Shown piece by piece: positions 49,904-58,363 of a stretch of 61,776 bases of DNA. The stretch is from Streptomyces flavotricini (GTDB lineage Bacteria > Actinomycetota > Actinomycetes > Streptomycetales > Streptomycetaceae). The position numbers and the translations under genes are program-made. The stretch lies in the NCBI RefSeq assembly GCF_020639365.1, contig NZ_JAINUL010000001.1, forward strand, positions 2,469,643-2,531,418, read 5' to 3'. How positions within the stretch are numbered: position 1 is the first letter of the stretch; each line of letters opens with the position of its first letter. The notes below the pieces were generated by a model, which had not been told where the DNA came from, made no database searches, and was given only the letters and a program-made list of their open reading frames with translations.

Positions 49904-51016
49904 GTGTCAACATCACTCTCCACCTCCGGATCCACCTACGGGCGACCCCCGATAGCCGGCCCGGCCGAGGCCGGCCCGCAGGCCCTGTGCGCCCGCGAGC
50001 CCCGGGTGCCCGCCGAGCGGCTGGTGGCCGAGATGGTGCCGCCGCCGCGTTTCGACTCGGTGCGCTTCGACACCTACGACCCGGACCCCGGTCAGCCCAG
50101 TCAGTCCGAGGCCGTCACCGTGCTCGGCGGCTTCGCCGCCGGGCTGGGCGGATCCCACGCGAGCGGCGGCGGCAAGCGCCGCTGGTTCGCGAAGAAGGCA
50201 CCCGTCCCGGCCGCCCCGCGCGGGGTCTACCTCGACGGCGGCTACGGCGTCGGCAAGACGCACCTGCTGGCCTCCCTCTGGCACGCCACCCCGGCCGAGC
50301 CCGCGCTCAAGGCCTTCGGCACCTTCGTGGAGCTGACCAACCTGGTGGGCGCGCTCGGCTTCCAGCAGACGGTCCAGACCCTGGGCGGCCACCGCCTCCT
50401 GTGCATCGACGAGTTCGAACTGGACGACCCGGGCGACACCGTCCTCGTCTCCTCGCTGCTGAGCCGGCTGGTCGAGCAGGGCGTGGCGCTGGCCGCCACG
50501 TCCAACACCCTGCCCGGCAAGCTCGGCGAGGGCCGGTTCGCCGCCGCGGACTTCCTGCGCGAGATCCAGGGGCTCTCGGCGCACTTCCGCCCGCTGCGCA
50601 TCGACGGCCAGGACTACCGCCACCGCGGCCTGCCGGAGGCGCCGGCGCCGTTCTCGGACGAGCAGGTGACGAAGGCCGCGTACGCGACCGCGGGCGCGAG
50701 CCTCGACGACTTCCCCGGGCTGCTGGAGCACCTGGCCCGCGTCCACCCCAGCCGGTACGGCGCCCTCACGGACGGCATAGCGGCGGTCTGCCTGACCGAC
50801 GTCGGCCCGGTCCCGGACCAGTCGACGGCGCTGCGGCTCGTGGTCCTCGCCGACCGGCTGTACGACCGGGAGATACCGGTCCTGGCGTCGGGCGTCCCCT
50901 TCGACAAGCTCTTCAGTGAAGAAATGCTGAACGGCGGCTACCGCAAGAAGTACTTCCGGGCCATCTCGAGGCTCACCGCACTGGCACGCGACGCGAAACC
51001 CCTGGTGTCCCAGTAG
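49904..51016 (+). CDS. zapE: Cell division protein ZapE (AFG1-like ATPase)
   Basis: 370 aa from GTG 49904, which begins a candidate leaderless message. The Walker A motif is GGYGVGKTH near residues 112-120, Walker B LLCIDEFELDD near 165, and sensor-like AATSNTLP near 196. The arrangement is that of ZapE/AFG1 ATPases, which in E. coli interact with FtsZ under stress and in mitochondria assist protein turnover. The N-terminal 70 residues and a Gly/Lys-rich insert (SGGGKRRWFAKKAP) are extra features common in actinobacterial members. A clear hairpin terminator follows 10 bp after the stop. Confidence 0.92.
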   Translation: MSTSLSTSGSTYGRPPIAGPAEAGPQALCAREPRVPAERLVAEMVPPPRFDSVRFDTYDPDPGQPSQSEAVTVLGGFAAGLGGSHASGGGKRRWFAKKAPVPAAPRGVYLDGGYGVGKTHLLASLWHATPAEPALKAFGTFVELTNLVGALGFQQTVQTLGGHRLLCIDEFELDDPGDTVLVSSLLSRLVEQGVALAATSNTLPGKLGEGRFAAADFLREIQGLSAHFRPLRIDGQDYRHRGLPEAPAPFSDEQVTKAAYATAGASLDDFPGLLEHLARVHPSRYGALTDGIAAVCLTDVGPVPDQSTALRLVVLADRLYDREIPVLASGVPFDKLFSEEMLNGGYRKKYFRAISRLTALARDAKPLVSQ

Positions 51017-51026
51017 GTTTGGGGGC

Positions 51027-51058
51027 GCCGGACCGGCCCCTCACCGGGACGGTCCGGC
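51027..51058 (+). terminator. Hairpin terminator after zapE
   Basis: GCCGGACCG (51027-51035) and CGGTCCGGC (51050-51058) are perfect 9-bp arms with a 14-nt loop. It begins 10 bp after the zapE stop and before the OsmC ribosome-binding site. Confidence 0.75.
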
Positions 51059-51088
51059 AGTTCCCAACATCTTCCGAAGGGATCCACC

Positions 51089-51514
51089 ATGGCCACCACG
51101 CGTACCGCGCACACCAACTGGGACGGCAACCTGCTCAAGGGCGCCGGTGTCGTCACCCTCGACTCCTCGGGTCAGGGTTCGTTCGACGTCTCCTGGCCCT
51201 CGCGCGCCGAGGCCGCGAACGGCAAGACCAGCCCGGAAGAGCTGATCGCCGCCGCGCACTCCAGCTGCTACTCGATGGCCCTCTCGCACGGCCTGGACGG
51301 CGCCGGCACCCCGCCCACCCGGGTGGAGACCAAGGCCGATGTGACCTTCCAGCCGGGCGAGGGCATCACCGGCATCCACCTGACGGTCCGCGCGGAGGTC
51401 CCCGGCCTGGACCCGGAGGGCTTCGCCGCCGCGGCCGAGGACGCCAAGAAGAACTGCCCGGTCAGCCAGGCCCTGACGGGCACGACGATCACCCTGAGCG
51501 CGGAGCTGGTCTAA
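51089..51514 (+). CDS. OsmC-family peroxiredoxin
   Basis: 141 aa from ATG 51089. The two redox cysteines of the family are present: Cys60 in AAHSSCYSMAL and a second near 125 in KKNCPVSQAL. OsmC/Ohr proteins reduce organic hydroperoxides, with dihydrolipoyl protein or thiols as electron donor. Length matches OsmC. No OhrR-type regulator lies next to it. It stands alone between two hairpins and is probably monocistronic and stress-induced. Confidence 0.94.
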   Translation: MATTRTAHTNWDGNLLKGAGVVTLDSSGQGSFDVSWPSRAEAANGKTSPEELIAAAHSSCYSMALSHGLDGAGTPPTRVETKADVTFQPGEGITGIHLTVRAEVPGLDPEGFAAAAEDAKKNCPVSQALTGTTITLSAELV

Positions 51515-51553
51515 GGGTCCGGCGGCCCCGGCGCGTCCGGGGCAGGGGGGCGC

Positions 51554-51576
51554 GGGCCCGTGGTAACACGGGGCCC
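51554..51576 (+). terminator. Hairpin after the OsmC gene
   Basis: GGGCCCGTG pairs with CACGGGGCCC around a 4-nt loop, with one extra G in the right arm. It lies 40 bp after the OsmC stop and 28 bp before the next ATG. Confidence 0.55.
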
Positions 51577-51603
51577 TCACCCCCCTCGCCCCGGGAGCCG
51601 CCG

Positions 51604-52944
51604 ATGTCCGTCACCCGCCGCACCCTGCTCGCTGGTATCGCGTTCAGCGGAGCGCTCGGCTCCCTCTTCGCCGGGGGCTCCCCCGCCGTCCCGCTGCCCC
51701 GCCGGGGGTACGGCCCCCTGGTCCCCGACCCCCACGGGCTGCTCGACCTCCCCGCCGGCTTCCGCTACCGCGTGCTCTCCCGGGCCGGCGAACCCCTGCG
51801 CTCCGGCGAAGGCCCCGTACCGGCCAACTGCGACGGCATGGCCGCCTTCGACGCGGGCTCCGGCCGCGTCCGTCTCGTCCGCAACCACGAGAACCGCACC
51901 ACCGCCGCGCTCCGCGTCCCCGCCGTCGACGGCCTCACGTACGACCCCCGGGCTCTCGGCGGCTGCACCCTCCTCGATCTCGACCCCGGCGGCGCGGTCA
52001 CCTCCGAGCGCGTCGCCCTCGCCGGCACCGCCGTCAACTGCGCGGGCGGCCGAACCCCCTGGAACACCTGGCTCAGCTGCGAGGAGACCGAGGACCGCGC
52101 CGGGACCTCCGGCTACACCAAGGACCACGGCTACGTCTTCGAGGTCGATCCCGCCGACCCGCACCGCTGCGGAGCCGTCCCGCTCACCGCCATGGGCCGC
52201 TTCGCGCACGAGGCCGTCGCCGTCGACCCGTACCGCGGGACCGTCTACGAGACCGAGGACGCGTTCATCGAGCCCTTCGGGCTCTTCTACCGCTTCCGGC
52301 CCGCGCGGCCCCTCGCAGGCCCCGGCTCCCTGCGCGCCGGCGGCACCCTCCACGCCATGCGCGTGCCGGGACTGGCCGACCTCTCCGTCGTGGACGAGAC
52401 CGGCGCCGAGTTCCCGGTCGAGTGGGTCCCCGTACCGGACCCCTCGGCGGCGCGGACCCCCATCCGCTTCCAGGACTTCGGGCCGGGCGGGATCACCCAC
52501 GCGCAGAAACTGGAGGGCTGCTACTGGGGCGACGGCGGCGTCCACTTCGTCTCCAGCTACGCCCGCCGCCTCGAAGGCGCGCCCGCCGACCACCACGGCC
52601 AGGTCTGGTTCCACGACCCGCGGCGCTCCACGATCCGCCTGGACGTGCTCTTCGGCCCGGCCACCGACATCCAGCTTCCCGGGGACTCCCCCGACAACAT
52701 CTGCCTGGCCCCCGACGGCGGCCTGATGGTGTGCGAGGACGGCGGCGGGGCCCAGTACGTCTTCGGCGTCACGCCCGGCGGCGAGGTCTACCCGATGGCC
52801 CGCAACGCCGACGACATCGGCAGGCCCGGGGCCCCGGAGTGGGGCGAGTTCGCCGGGGTCACCTTCGCCCCCGACGGGCGGACCATGTACGTCAACGCCT
52901 ACGCCCCGGGGACCACCTTCGCCGTGACGGGCCCCTGGCACTGA
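51604..52944 (+). CDS. PhoX-like (DUF839) secreted phosphatase family protein with Tat signal
   Basis: 446 aa from ATG 51604. A twin-arginine signal is clear: MSVTRRTLLAGIAFSGALGS followed by a small-residue region. Mature-protein landmarks typical of PhoX/DUF839 are RYRVLSRAGEPL, the CDGMAAF stretch, LVRNHENR, WNTWLSCEET near residues 152-161, VFEVDP, GRFAHEAVAVDP near 199 and NICLAPDGGLMVCEDG near 365. PhoX enzymes are calcium/iron-dependent phosphatases or esterases folded as beta-propellers. It is exported folded through Tat. No Pho box is recognised upstream. The exact substrate is uncertain because many DUF839 members are untested. Confidence 0.88.
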   Translation: MSVTRRTLLAGIAFSGALGSLFAGGSPAVPLPRRGYGPLVPDPHGLLDLPAGFRYRVLSRAGEPLRSGEGPVPANCDGMAAFDAGSGRVRLVRNHENRTTAALRVPAVDGLTYDPRALGGCTLLDLDPGGAVTSERVALAGTAVNCAGGRTPWNTWLSCEETEDRAGTSGYTKDHGYVFEVDPADPHRCGAVPLTAMGRFAHEAVAVDPYRGTVYETEDAFIEPFGLFYRFRPARPLAGPGSLRAGGTLHAMRVPGLADLSVVDETGAEFPVEWVPVPDPSAARTPIRFQDFGPGGITHAQKLEGCYWGDGGVHFVSSYARRLEGAPADHHGQVWFHDPRRSTIRLDVLFGPATDIQLPGDSPDNICLAPDGGLMVCEDGGGAQYVFGVTPGGEVYPMARNADDIGRPGAPEWGEFAGVTFAPDGRTMYVNAYAPGTTFAVTGPWH

Positions 52945-53022
52945 CCTGCGGCCCGTCGGCCCCGCCCTCGCGACCCCGCCCGTTCTGATGGACTATCGGA
53001 GGAATCGACCGGATCGGGGTAA

Positions 53023-54021
53023 GTGGCTGTGGCCAAGGAGAGCAAGAAGGCCGACAAGAGCAAGAAGAGCGGCAAGAGCGGCAGGGACGGCAGGAACGGC
53101 AAGGGCGAGAAGAGGGACAGGAAGGACGGGCGGGCCAAGGGCCGCGCGGCCGCGGAATCCCGGCCCGCGCCGGGGCGGCGGGACACCCCCCTGCGCCCGC
53201 TGCTCCGCGCCCCCGCCGGTGAGCGGCTCGACCTCGGTGCCTTCGATCCCGCCTCGACCCCCGGCGGCCCGGCCGGCAAGGCCGAGGGCATCGCCGCCAC
53301 CGCTCAGCTGGCCGCGCCGCTCGCCGCCCTCCAGGAACGGCTGTACGCGGCGAGCACCGCCGGCGACCGCCGCCGCGTCCTGCTCGTCCTCCAGGGCATG
53401 GACACCAGCGGCAAGGGCGGCACGGTGAAGCACGTGGTCGGCCTGTTCAACCCCGCCGGCTGCCGGATCAGGTCCTTCAAGGCCCCCACGCCGGAGGAGC
53501 ACGCGCACCCCTTCCTCTGGCGCATCCGCAAGGCCCTCCCGGTACCGGGCGAGATCGGCATCTTCGACCGCTCGCACTACGAGGACGTCCTCATCGCCCG
53601 CGTCCGCGAGCTGGTGTCGCGCAGCCAACTGAACCGCCGCTACGCCCAGATCAACCGGTTCGAGCAGTCCCTCGCGGACGACGGCGTCACCCTGGTGAAG
53701 GTCTTCCTCCACATCAGCCACGAGGAGCAGCGCGAGAGGCTGCTGGAGCGGCTCGACAACCCGGACAAGCACTGGAAGTTCAACACGGGCGACATCGACG
53801 AGCGCGCCCTGTGGCCCGAGTACCGGCACGCGTACGAGCTGGCCCTGCAGCGGTGCTCCATCGACGCCGCACCCTGGTACGTGGTCCCCGCGGACCGGAA
53901 GTGGTACCGCAACTGGGCGATCACCAAGCTGCTGCTGGAGCATCTGGAGGAGCTGGATCCGCGTTATCCCGAGGCCGCTTTCGACGTGGAGGAGAGCCGC
54001 GCGCGGCTGCTGCAGACCTGA
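53023..54021 (+). CDS. ppk2: PPK2-family polyphosphate kinase
   Basis: 332 aa from GTG 53023; GTG 53029 in frame is possible. The first ~45 residues are Lys/Gly/Ser/Arg-rich (KESKKADKSKKSGKSG) and probably disordered and polyanion-binding. The PPK2 domain has the P-loop-like LQGMDTSGKGG near residues 123-133, FDRSHYEDVLIARVR near 181 and a lid region RLLERLDNPDKHWKF. PPK2 enzymes transfer phosphate between polyphosphate and nucleotides (AMP, ADP or GDP). Class cannot be fixed by eye, though single-domain length fits class I or III. The next gene begins 84 bp downstream. Confidence 0.93.
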   Translation: MAVAKESKKADKSKKSGKSGRDGRNGKGEKRDRKDGRAKGRAAAESRPAPGRRDTPLRPLLRAPAGERLDLGAFDPASTPGGPAGKAEGIAATAQLAAPLAALQERLYAASTAGDRRRVLLVLQGMDTSGKGGTVKHVVGLFNPAGCRIRSFKAPTPEEHAHPFLWRIRKALPVPGEIGIFDRSHYEDVLIARVRELVSRSQLNRRYAQINRFEQSLADDGVTLVKVFLHISHEEQRERLLERLDNPDKHWKFNTGDIDERALWPEYRHAYELALQRCSIDAAPWYVVPADRKWYRNWAITKLLLEHLEELDPRYPEAAFDVEESRARLLQT

Positions 54022-54105
54022 TGACCGTCACGCGGTCGGGCGATTCGTATGCCCGGGCCCGCGCCGCTGCGGTCCGCTTGGCAGATGGTCATATATTTTG
54101 CGTCC

Positions 54106-55035
54106 GTGACCCTTTCTGTGCGCAATGTGGCGGTCGCGGCCGCCCTCGGTGCCGCGCTCTGCACCACCCTCGCCGGATGCGGAGGCGGCGGCGACTCCGC
54201 GTCCGGCTCCGGTTCCGGCCACCAGGCCGCCCGTATGGGCACCCCCGGGACCTCCACGGCGCCGTCCTCCGCCGCCTCGCCCGGCGCCCCGCAGGCCGCC
54301 GGCTCCTCTCCGGCCGCCGCCCCGCCGCCCGCCAAGGCCCCCACCCTGGCTCCCGGCCCCAACGGCCTGACCCCGGTTTTCGAGCGGGCGAAGCAGCAGA
54401 GCGACAAGACGGTCGCGCTGACCTTCGACGCCGATATGACCTCCGACCAGGGACCCCGCGCCGCGGACGGGGAACACTTCGACAACCCGCAGCTCGTCTC
54501 GACCCTGCGCACGCTGAAGGTGCCCTCGACGATCTTCATGACCGGCCGCTGGGCCGAGGAGTACCCGGACCAGGCCAAGGCCATCGGGACCGACCCGAAC
54601 TTCGAGATCGCGAACCACTCGTACAGCCACCACGCCTTCACCTCGCCCTGTTACGGGCTCCCCGCGCTCGACGCCGCCGCAGCCCGGGCCGATGTGGACC
54701 GGGCCTTCGCGGCGTTCCGCACGGCCGGCGCGGTCAACACCGTCCCGTACTTCCGCTTCCCCGGCGGCTGCTACAACGACCAGGCGCTGCGGGCCATCTC
54801 CACGGCCAAGGTCACGGCCGTCCAGTGGGACGTGGTCAGCGGGGACGCCTTCGCCAAGGACCCGGACGCGGTGGCCGAGCAGGTCCTCACCGGCGTGAAG
54901 CCCGGCTCGGTGGTGGTCATGCACTGCACGCGCAGCGCCGCACCCGTCACCGAGGAGGCCGTCCGGAAGATCGTCCCGGAGCTGCGCAAGCGCGGCTTCC
55001 GCTTCGTGAAGGTCTCCGAACTCATCGGGAAGTAG
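54106..55035 (+). CDS. Lipoprotein polysaccharide deacetylase (NodB-like)
   Basis: 309 aa if GTG 54106 is used; ATG 54085 would lengthen it by 7. A lipoprotein signal (VRNVAVAAALGAALCTTLAG then Cys25) gives the lipobox LAGC. A Ser/Pro/Ala-rich linker runs from about 30 to 88. The NodB domain has TFDADM near 105 (metal Asp), NHSYSHH near 169 with the His-x3-His metal pair, and PYFRFPGG near 213. It probably removes acetyl groups from peptidoglycan or a surface polysaccharide outside the membrane. An unusually A/T-rich ATATATTTTG lies just before the start and may be the -10 region. Confidence 0.93.
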   Translation: MTLSVRNVAVAAALGAALCTTLAGCGGGGDSASGSGSGHQAARMGTPGTSTAPSSAASPGAPQAAGSSPAAAPPPAKAPTLAPGPNGLTPVFERAKQQSDKTVALTFDADMTSDQGPRAADGEHFDNPQLVSTLRTLKVPSTIFMTGRWAEEYPDQAKAIGTDPNFEIANHSYSHHAFTSPCYGLPALDAAAARADVDRAFAAFRTAGAVNTVPYFRFPGGCYNDQALRAISTAKVTAVQWDVVSGDAFAKDPDAVAEQVLTGVKPGSVVVMHCTRSAAPVTEEAVRKIVPELRKRGFRFVKVSELIGK

Positions 55036-55048
55036 GCCGGGCCGGACC

Positions 55049-55249
55049 TCAGCCGGAGCAGGCGGAGCGCTGCGCGTCCTGCCACTCGCACACCGGGCAC
55101 AGCACCCGGCCCGGTGTCGCGACCCCGTACTCGGTGGGCTCGCCGCACTCCACGCAGTCCGCGTACGGCGGCCCGGGCACCCTCCCGGCGGGCGCCGCCG
55201 GGGCGGGGCAGTACGACTCGGCTCCGGCCGGCGCGTCCACTTCGTCCAT
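55049..55249 (-). CDS. Small zinc-ribbon protein
   Basis: 66 aa from ATG 55249 (GTG 55255 in frame is possible). Two CxxC knuckles, CVEC near residue 32 and CPVC near 51, are spaced as in a zinc ribbon, with an additional free Cys near each end. The N-terminus is acidic and Pro/Ala-rich. It starts 15 bp downstream of the ABC permease stop on the same strand, so it is probably in that operon. No ribosome-binding site is obvious. Function unknown. Confidence 0.62.
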   Translation of the reverse strand: MDEVDAPAGAESYCPAPAAPAGRVPGPPYADCVECGEPTEYGVATPGRVLCPVCEWQDAQRSACSG

Positions 55250-55263
55250 GCCCACGAGCGTAC

Positions 55264-55923
55264 TCAGCCCCGCCGCGCGCTGACGAGGCAGGCCACGGCG
55301 CCCGCCCCGCAGGCCAGCGCCAGCGCCCCCGCGAAGGCCGCCACCGGCAGGGTCACGGCCTGCGCCCGGGAACCCTCCACCAGCGCGGTCACCGCGCTGC
55401 GTGCCGGGGAGCCGGCGATGCCCCAGGCCAGCAGCGAGCCCAGGCCGCCCGCCAGGACCGCGACCCCCGTCGAGCGCAGCAGCGGGCGGCTGCACAGCGC
55501 CCCCACGGCCGCGCCGGTCAGCGCGCACGCGAGGGCCGCCAGCACCCCGGCCAGGGCGGCATCCCCCGGATCCACGTGCTCCGCCCGGCCGGAGTCCCCG
55601 ATCAGCAGCACCGCCGCCGTGCCCGCGGCCCCGGCGAGCAGCGCCCCGCCCAGCGCGGTCAGCAGGGCCGCGGCGTGCACCCGTACGGGACCAACCGCGG
55701 CGGCCGCGCAGTCGCGGGCGGCGGCGGGCTCGTTGGTCACGCAGACCCGGACCAGCCAGGCCGTGACCGGCACCAGCCCGGCGGCCGCGAAGCCCAGCGA
55801 GTCCAGCAGCGGATCACCCGGCCGCACCCCGGCGGCCAGGAAGGCCGCGTACAGCAGGAGCGGGGCGATCCAGCGCTGGGACCGCAGCAGCAGGGCGCAC
55901 TGGTAACGCAGCAGGCCGGTCAC
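55264..55923 (-). CDS. ABC transporter permease (membrane subunit)
   Basis: 219 aa from GTG 55923, overlapping the ATPase stop (GTGA). It is almost entirely hydrophobic, about six helices (for example WIAPLLLYAAFLAAGVR, LGFAAAGLVPVTAWLVRVCV, ALLAGAAGTAAVLLI, ALALACGAGAVACLVSA), with short loops. It has no ATPase motif and pairs with the adjacent ATP-binding gene as a two-gene export system. Size fits small ABC-2-like permeases. The cargo is unknown. Confidence 0.85.
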   Translation of the reverse strand: MTGLLRYQCALLLRSQRWIAPLLLYAAFLAAGVRPGDPLLDSLGFAAAGLVPVTAWLVRVCVTNEPAAARDCAAAAVGPVRVHAAALLTALGGALLAGAAGTAAVLLIGDSGRAEHVDPGDAALAGVLAALACALTGAAVGALCSRPLLRSTGVAVLAGGLGSLLAWGIAGSPARSAVTALVEGSRAQAVTLPVAAFAGALALACGAGAVACLVSARRG

Positions 55924-56720
55924 GGGAGTTCCTCCACGGAGCGGATGTGCCAGGGCGCGGACGCGGTGAGCAGTTCGCGCAGCACCGCGTCGGACCGGGC
56001 GGCGGGCACCGTCAGCAGCAGGCCCCCGCCCGGCGCGGGCGCGGCGGTCAGCCCCGGCGGCAGCTCGGCGCCCGGCGCCCCGGCGGCCTCGATCCGTACG
56101 TACGCCGCCGCGCCGGCGGGCTCCCGTACGGGGACCAGCGCGGTCCCCTCGACCCGGTGGTGCGCGTCGGCGACGCCGGCGAGCCGCGCCGGGTCGTGGT
56201 CGACGAAGACCACGGTTCCCCCGGCCGCGGTCCGCTCGACGACGGCCCGGTCCAACTCGGCGCGGGCGGCGGTGTCGAGTCCGGTCCAGGCTTCGTCCAG
56301 GACGAGCAGCCCGGGATCGGCGAGCAGGGCCTGGGCGGCGGCCACCTTCTGGCTGCTGCCCTTGGAGAGTTCGGCCAGCGGGGTCTGCGCGTACGCGGCC
56401 GCGCCGAACCGCTCCAGCCAGTGGGCCGCCCGGTCCGCGGCCCGCGCCCGCCCGAGGCCGTGCACCCGGCCCATGTGGGTCAGGTAGGCCGTCGCGGTGA
56501 ACGGCAGCGCCGCCGGGAAGCGTTCGGGCACGTAGGCCGCCCGGCGCGGGCGCCCGGTGATCCGCCCCTCGGACGGGGTGTCGATCCCCGCGACGATCCG
56601 CAGCAGGGTGGACTTGCCTCCGCCGTTGCGGCCTTCGACGCGGACGAGCGCGCCGGGCGGCAGCTCCAGGTCGACCCCGCGCAGCACCCAGGGCCGTCGC
56701 GGTCCGTGGCGCCGGCCCAC
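55920..56720 (-). CDS. ABC transporter ATP-binding protein
   Basis: 266 aa from GTG 56720. An in-frame CTG at 56735 overlapping the AIM24 stop (CTGA) would add LKLTG and give the more typical N-terminus, so the true start may lie there. Walker A is GRNGGGKST near residue 31, the Q-loop position is occupied by AAYVPERFP, the signature LSKGSSQK near 128 is a variant of LSGGQ, and Walker B is LLVLDEAWTGLD near 146, followed by the H-loop VFVDHD. The last ~70 residues are an extra domain with beta character. It drives the coupled membrane subunit. Confidence 0.92.
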   Translation of the reverse strand: MGRRHGPRRPWVLRGVDLELPPGALVRVEGRNGGGKSTLLRIVAGIDTPSEGRITGRPRRAAYVPERFPAALPFTATAYLTHMGRVHGLGRARAADRAAHWLERFGAAAYAQTPLAELSKGSSQKVAAAQALLADPGLLVLDEAWTGLDTAARAELDRAVVERTAAGGTVVFVDHDPARLAGVADAHHRVEGTALVPVREPAGAAAYVRIEAAGAPGAELPPGLTAAPAPGGGLLLTVPAARSDAVLRELLTASAPWHIRSVEELP

Positions 56721-56731
56721 GCCGGTCAGCT

Positions 56732-57406
56732 TCAGTGGGCCGCCGCCGTCTCGGTCACCTCGCTGGGGCGGACGATGACGAAGCCCTCGCCGCGCAGCAT
56801 CAGCTGGACGGCCTCGCCGGAGCCGCCCCGGATCATCGAGCCGACCGACTGGGAGCGGTGCAGACCCGTCTCCAGGTGGGCGCTCCAGCCGACCACCGCG
56901 TCGGTGTCCACGTACACCGGGTTCTGCGCCGTGACCGGGATGATGATCGGGTGGCCGTCGCAGACCACGGCGAGCTTGCCGGTGCCGGTGAAGACGCTGT
57001 TGAAGAGGCCTCCGCCGGTCATGCCGGCGCCCTTCACCATCCGTATCTCGTAGGAGAGCGTGGGGTCGAAGCAGAGCACGTTGCGGCCGTTGACGGTCAG
57101 CGAGTCACCGGGCTCGAAGTCGATGACGAAGCACTGTTCGGCCCGGTGCGCGAACCAGGCCTCGCCCTGGCCGCGTACGGACATCAGCGCGAGGCCCTCG
57201 CCGGTGACGGCGCGCTTGAGCATGCCGCCTATGCCCTGGCCCTTGCGCTCGAACTGGAGGTTCCCCCGGAACGCGACCATCGAGCCCTGGCGGGCCAGCA
57301 TTTCACCGTTGACGGTGTACTTCACGGACTTGGCGTTCTGCAGGCTCATGCCCGGGGCAGCGGCCGGCCGGGCCATGTTCTCGGACGCGAAAAGGTCGCT
57401 CTTCAT
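56732..57406 (-). CDS. AIM24-family protein
   Basis: 224 aa from ATG 57406. It shows the all-beta, Gly-rich pattern of the AIM24 (TIGR00266-like) family: EMLARQGSMVAFRGNL near residue 35, GEGLALMSVRGQGEAWF near 68, DSLTVNGRNVLCFDPTL near 100 and the paired SGEAVQLMLRGEGFVIV near 192. Bacterial functions are poorly known; the yeast namesake is a mitochondrial protein. It ends on the possible CTG start of the ABC ATPase, so the four leftward genes probably form one operon with a promoter in the 71-bp gap before the divergent Pth2-like gene. Confidence 0.88.
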   Translation of the reverse strand: MKSDLFASENMARPAAAPGMSLQNAKSVKYTVNGEMLARQGSMVAFRGNLQFERKGQGIGGMLKRAVTGEGLALMSVRGQGEAWFAHRAEQCFVIDFEPGDSLTVNGRNVLCFDPTLSYEIRMVKGAGMTGGGLFNSVFTGTGKLAVVCDGHPIIIPVTAQNPVYVDTDAVVGWSAHLETGLHRSQSVGSMIRGGSGEAVQLMLRGEGFVIVRPSEVTETAAAH

Positions 57407-57477
57407 GGGCTCGATCCTCACCCGCCCGAGCACCCCTCGGCATCATCCTGAAGGGGGAGCCTGGCATCCTTGGCGGG

Positions 57478-58245
57478 ATGAGCAGCCAGCACCAGAACCA
57501 CACTTCAGAGGTACCGGCGGTCGGGGCGGACAGCCCCTTCCGGCAGGAGCACGCCGCCCGCGACGAGGCGCCCCAGTTCGTCCTGCCCCTGGTGGTGCGG
57601 ATCGAGAAGGCCGAACCGCCCGCCCGGACGGACGCGCTGGAGACGGCGGCCCGGGCCGTGCTGGTCCTGCTGACGGACGGGCGGGCGCGCGGCGAGGGCG
57701 AGTGGGCCGAGGCGGTCCGGGACTGGCAGGACGCGCGGATCCGCAAGGTGGTGCGGCGGGCGCGCGGGGCGGAGTGGCGCAAGGCCGGGACCCTGCCCGG
57801 CGTCACGGTGCACGGTGACGTGGCGGAGGTACGGGTCTTCCCGCCGGTGCCCCTGGACGGCTGGCCCAAGGAGCTCGCGAAGCTCCAGGTCTCGGGGACC
57901 GACCTGGACGACCCGGAGCCGGCCGCTCCGGCCGCGCCCGGGGTCACGGTGCTGTGGCTCAACCCGGAGCTGGAGATGTCCGCCGGCAAGGCGATGGCCC
58001 AGGCCGGGCACGCGGCGCAGCTGGCGTGGTGGGAGCTCACCGGCGCCGAGCGCACCGCCTGGCAGGACTCCGGTTTCCGGCTGGCCGTACGGACGGCCCC
58101 GCGCGAGCGGTGGGCCGAACTGAGCGGGAGCGGGCTGCCGGTGGTCCGGGACGCCGGCTTCACGGAGATCGCGCCCGGCTCGGCGACGGTGGTGGCGGAC
58201 CACCCGGCACTGCGGTCCCGGCTCGCCGGCGGTGCGACGGGCTGA
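57478..58245 (+). CDS. Peptidyl-tRNA hydrolase II-like (Pth2) protein
   Basis: 255 aa from ATG 57478. The C-terminal ~100 residues have Pth2 features: the strand VTVLWLNPELEM, then SAGKAMAQAGHAA near residue 166 (Lys and His of the conserved helix) and the ending AGFTEIAPGSATVVADHP. Pth2 enzymes free peptides from peptidyl-tRNA. The N-terminal ~150 residues, including VLPLVVRIEKAEP and WRKAGTLPG, are an actinobacterial extension and not part of the minimal archaeal or eukaryotic enzyme. It is probably monocistronic, with a 118-bp gap to the next gene. Confidence 0.85.
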   Translation: MSSQHQNHTSEVPAVGADSPFRQEHAARDEAPQFVLPLVVRIEKAEPPARTDALETAARAVLVLLTDGRARGEGEWAEAVRDWQDARIRKVVRRARGAEWRKAGTLPGVTVHGDVAEVRVFPPVPLDGWPKELAKLQVSGTDLDDPEPAAPAAPGVTVLWLNPELEMSAGKAMAQAGHAAQLAWWELTGAERTAWQDSGFRLAVRTAPRERWAELSGSGLPVVRDAGFTEIAPGSATVVADHPALRSRLAGGATG

Positions 58246-58363
58246 AATCGGCCGCACGGGGCCGGAACCTCAAATGTTGCTCTGAACGTCCCTCTCCGCG
58301 ATTGGCCCGGCTCCGTGGGGGCCATCACATCGGCACACGACCGATGAGAGGGGGCGAGGGGAC

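Noticed and set aside
54078..54097. TTGGCA and TATATT as a -35/-10 pair before the deacetylase gene
   Set aside because: Only 8 bp separate them, too close for a sigma-70-type promoter; only the A/T-rich -10-like stretch is noteworthy.
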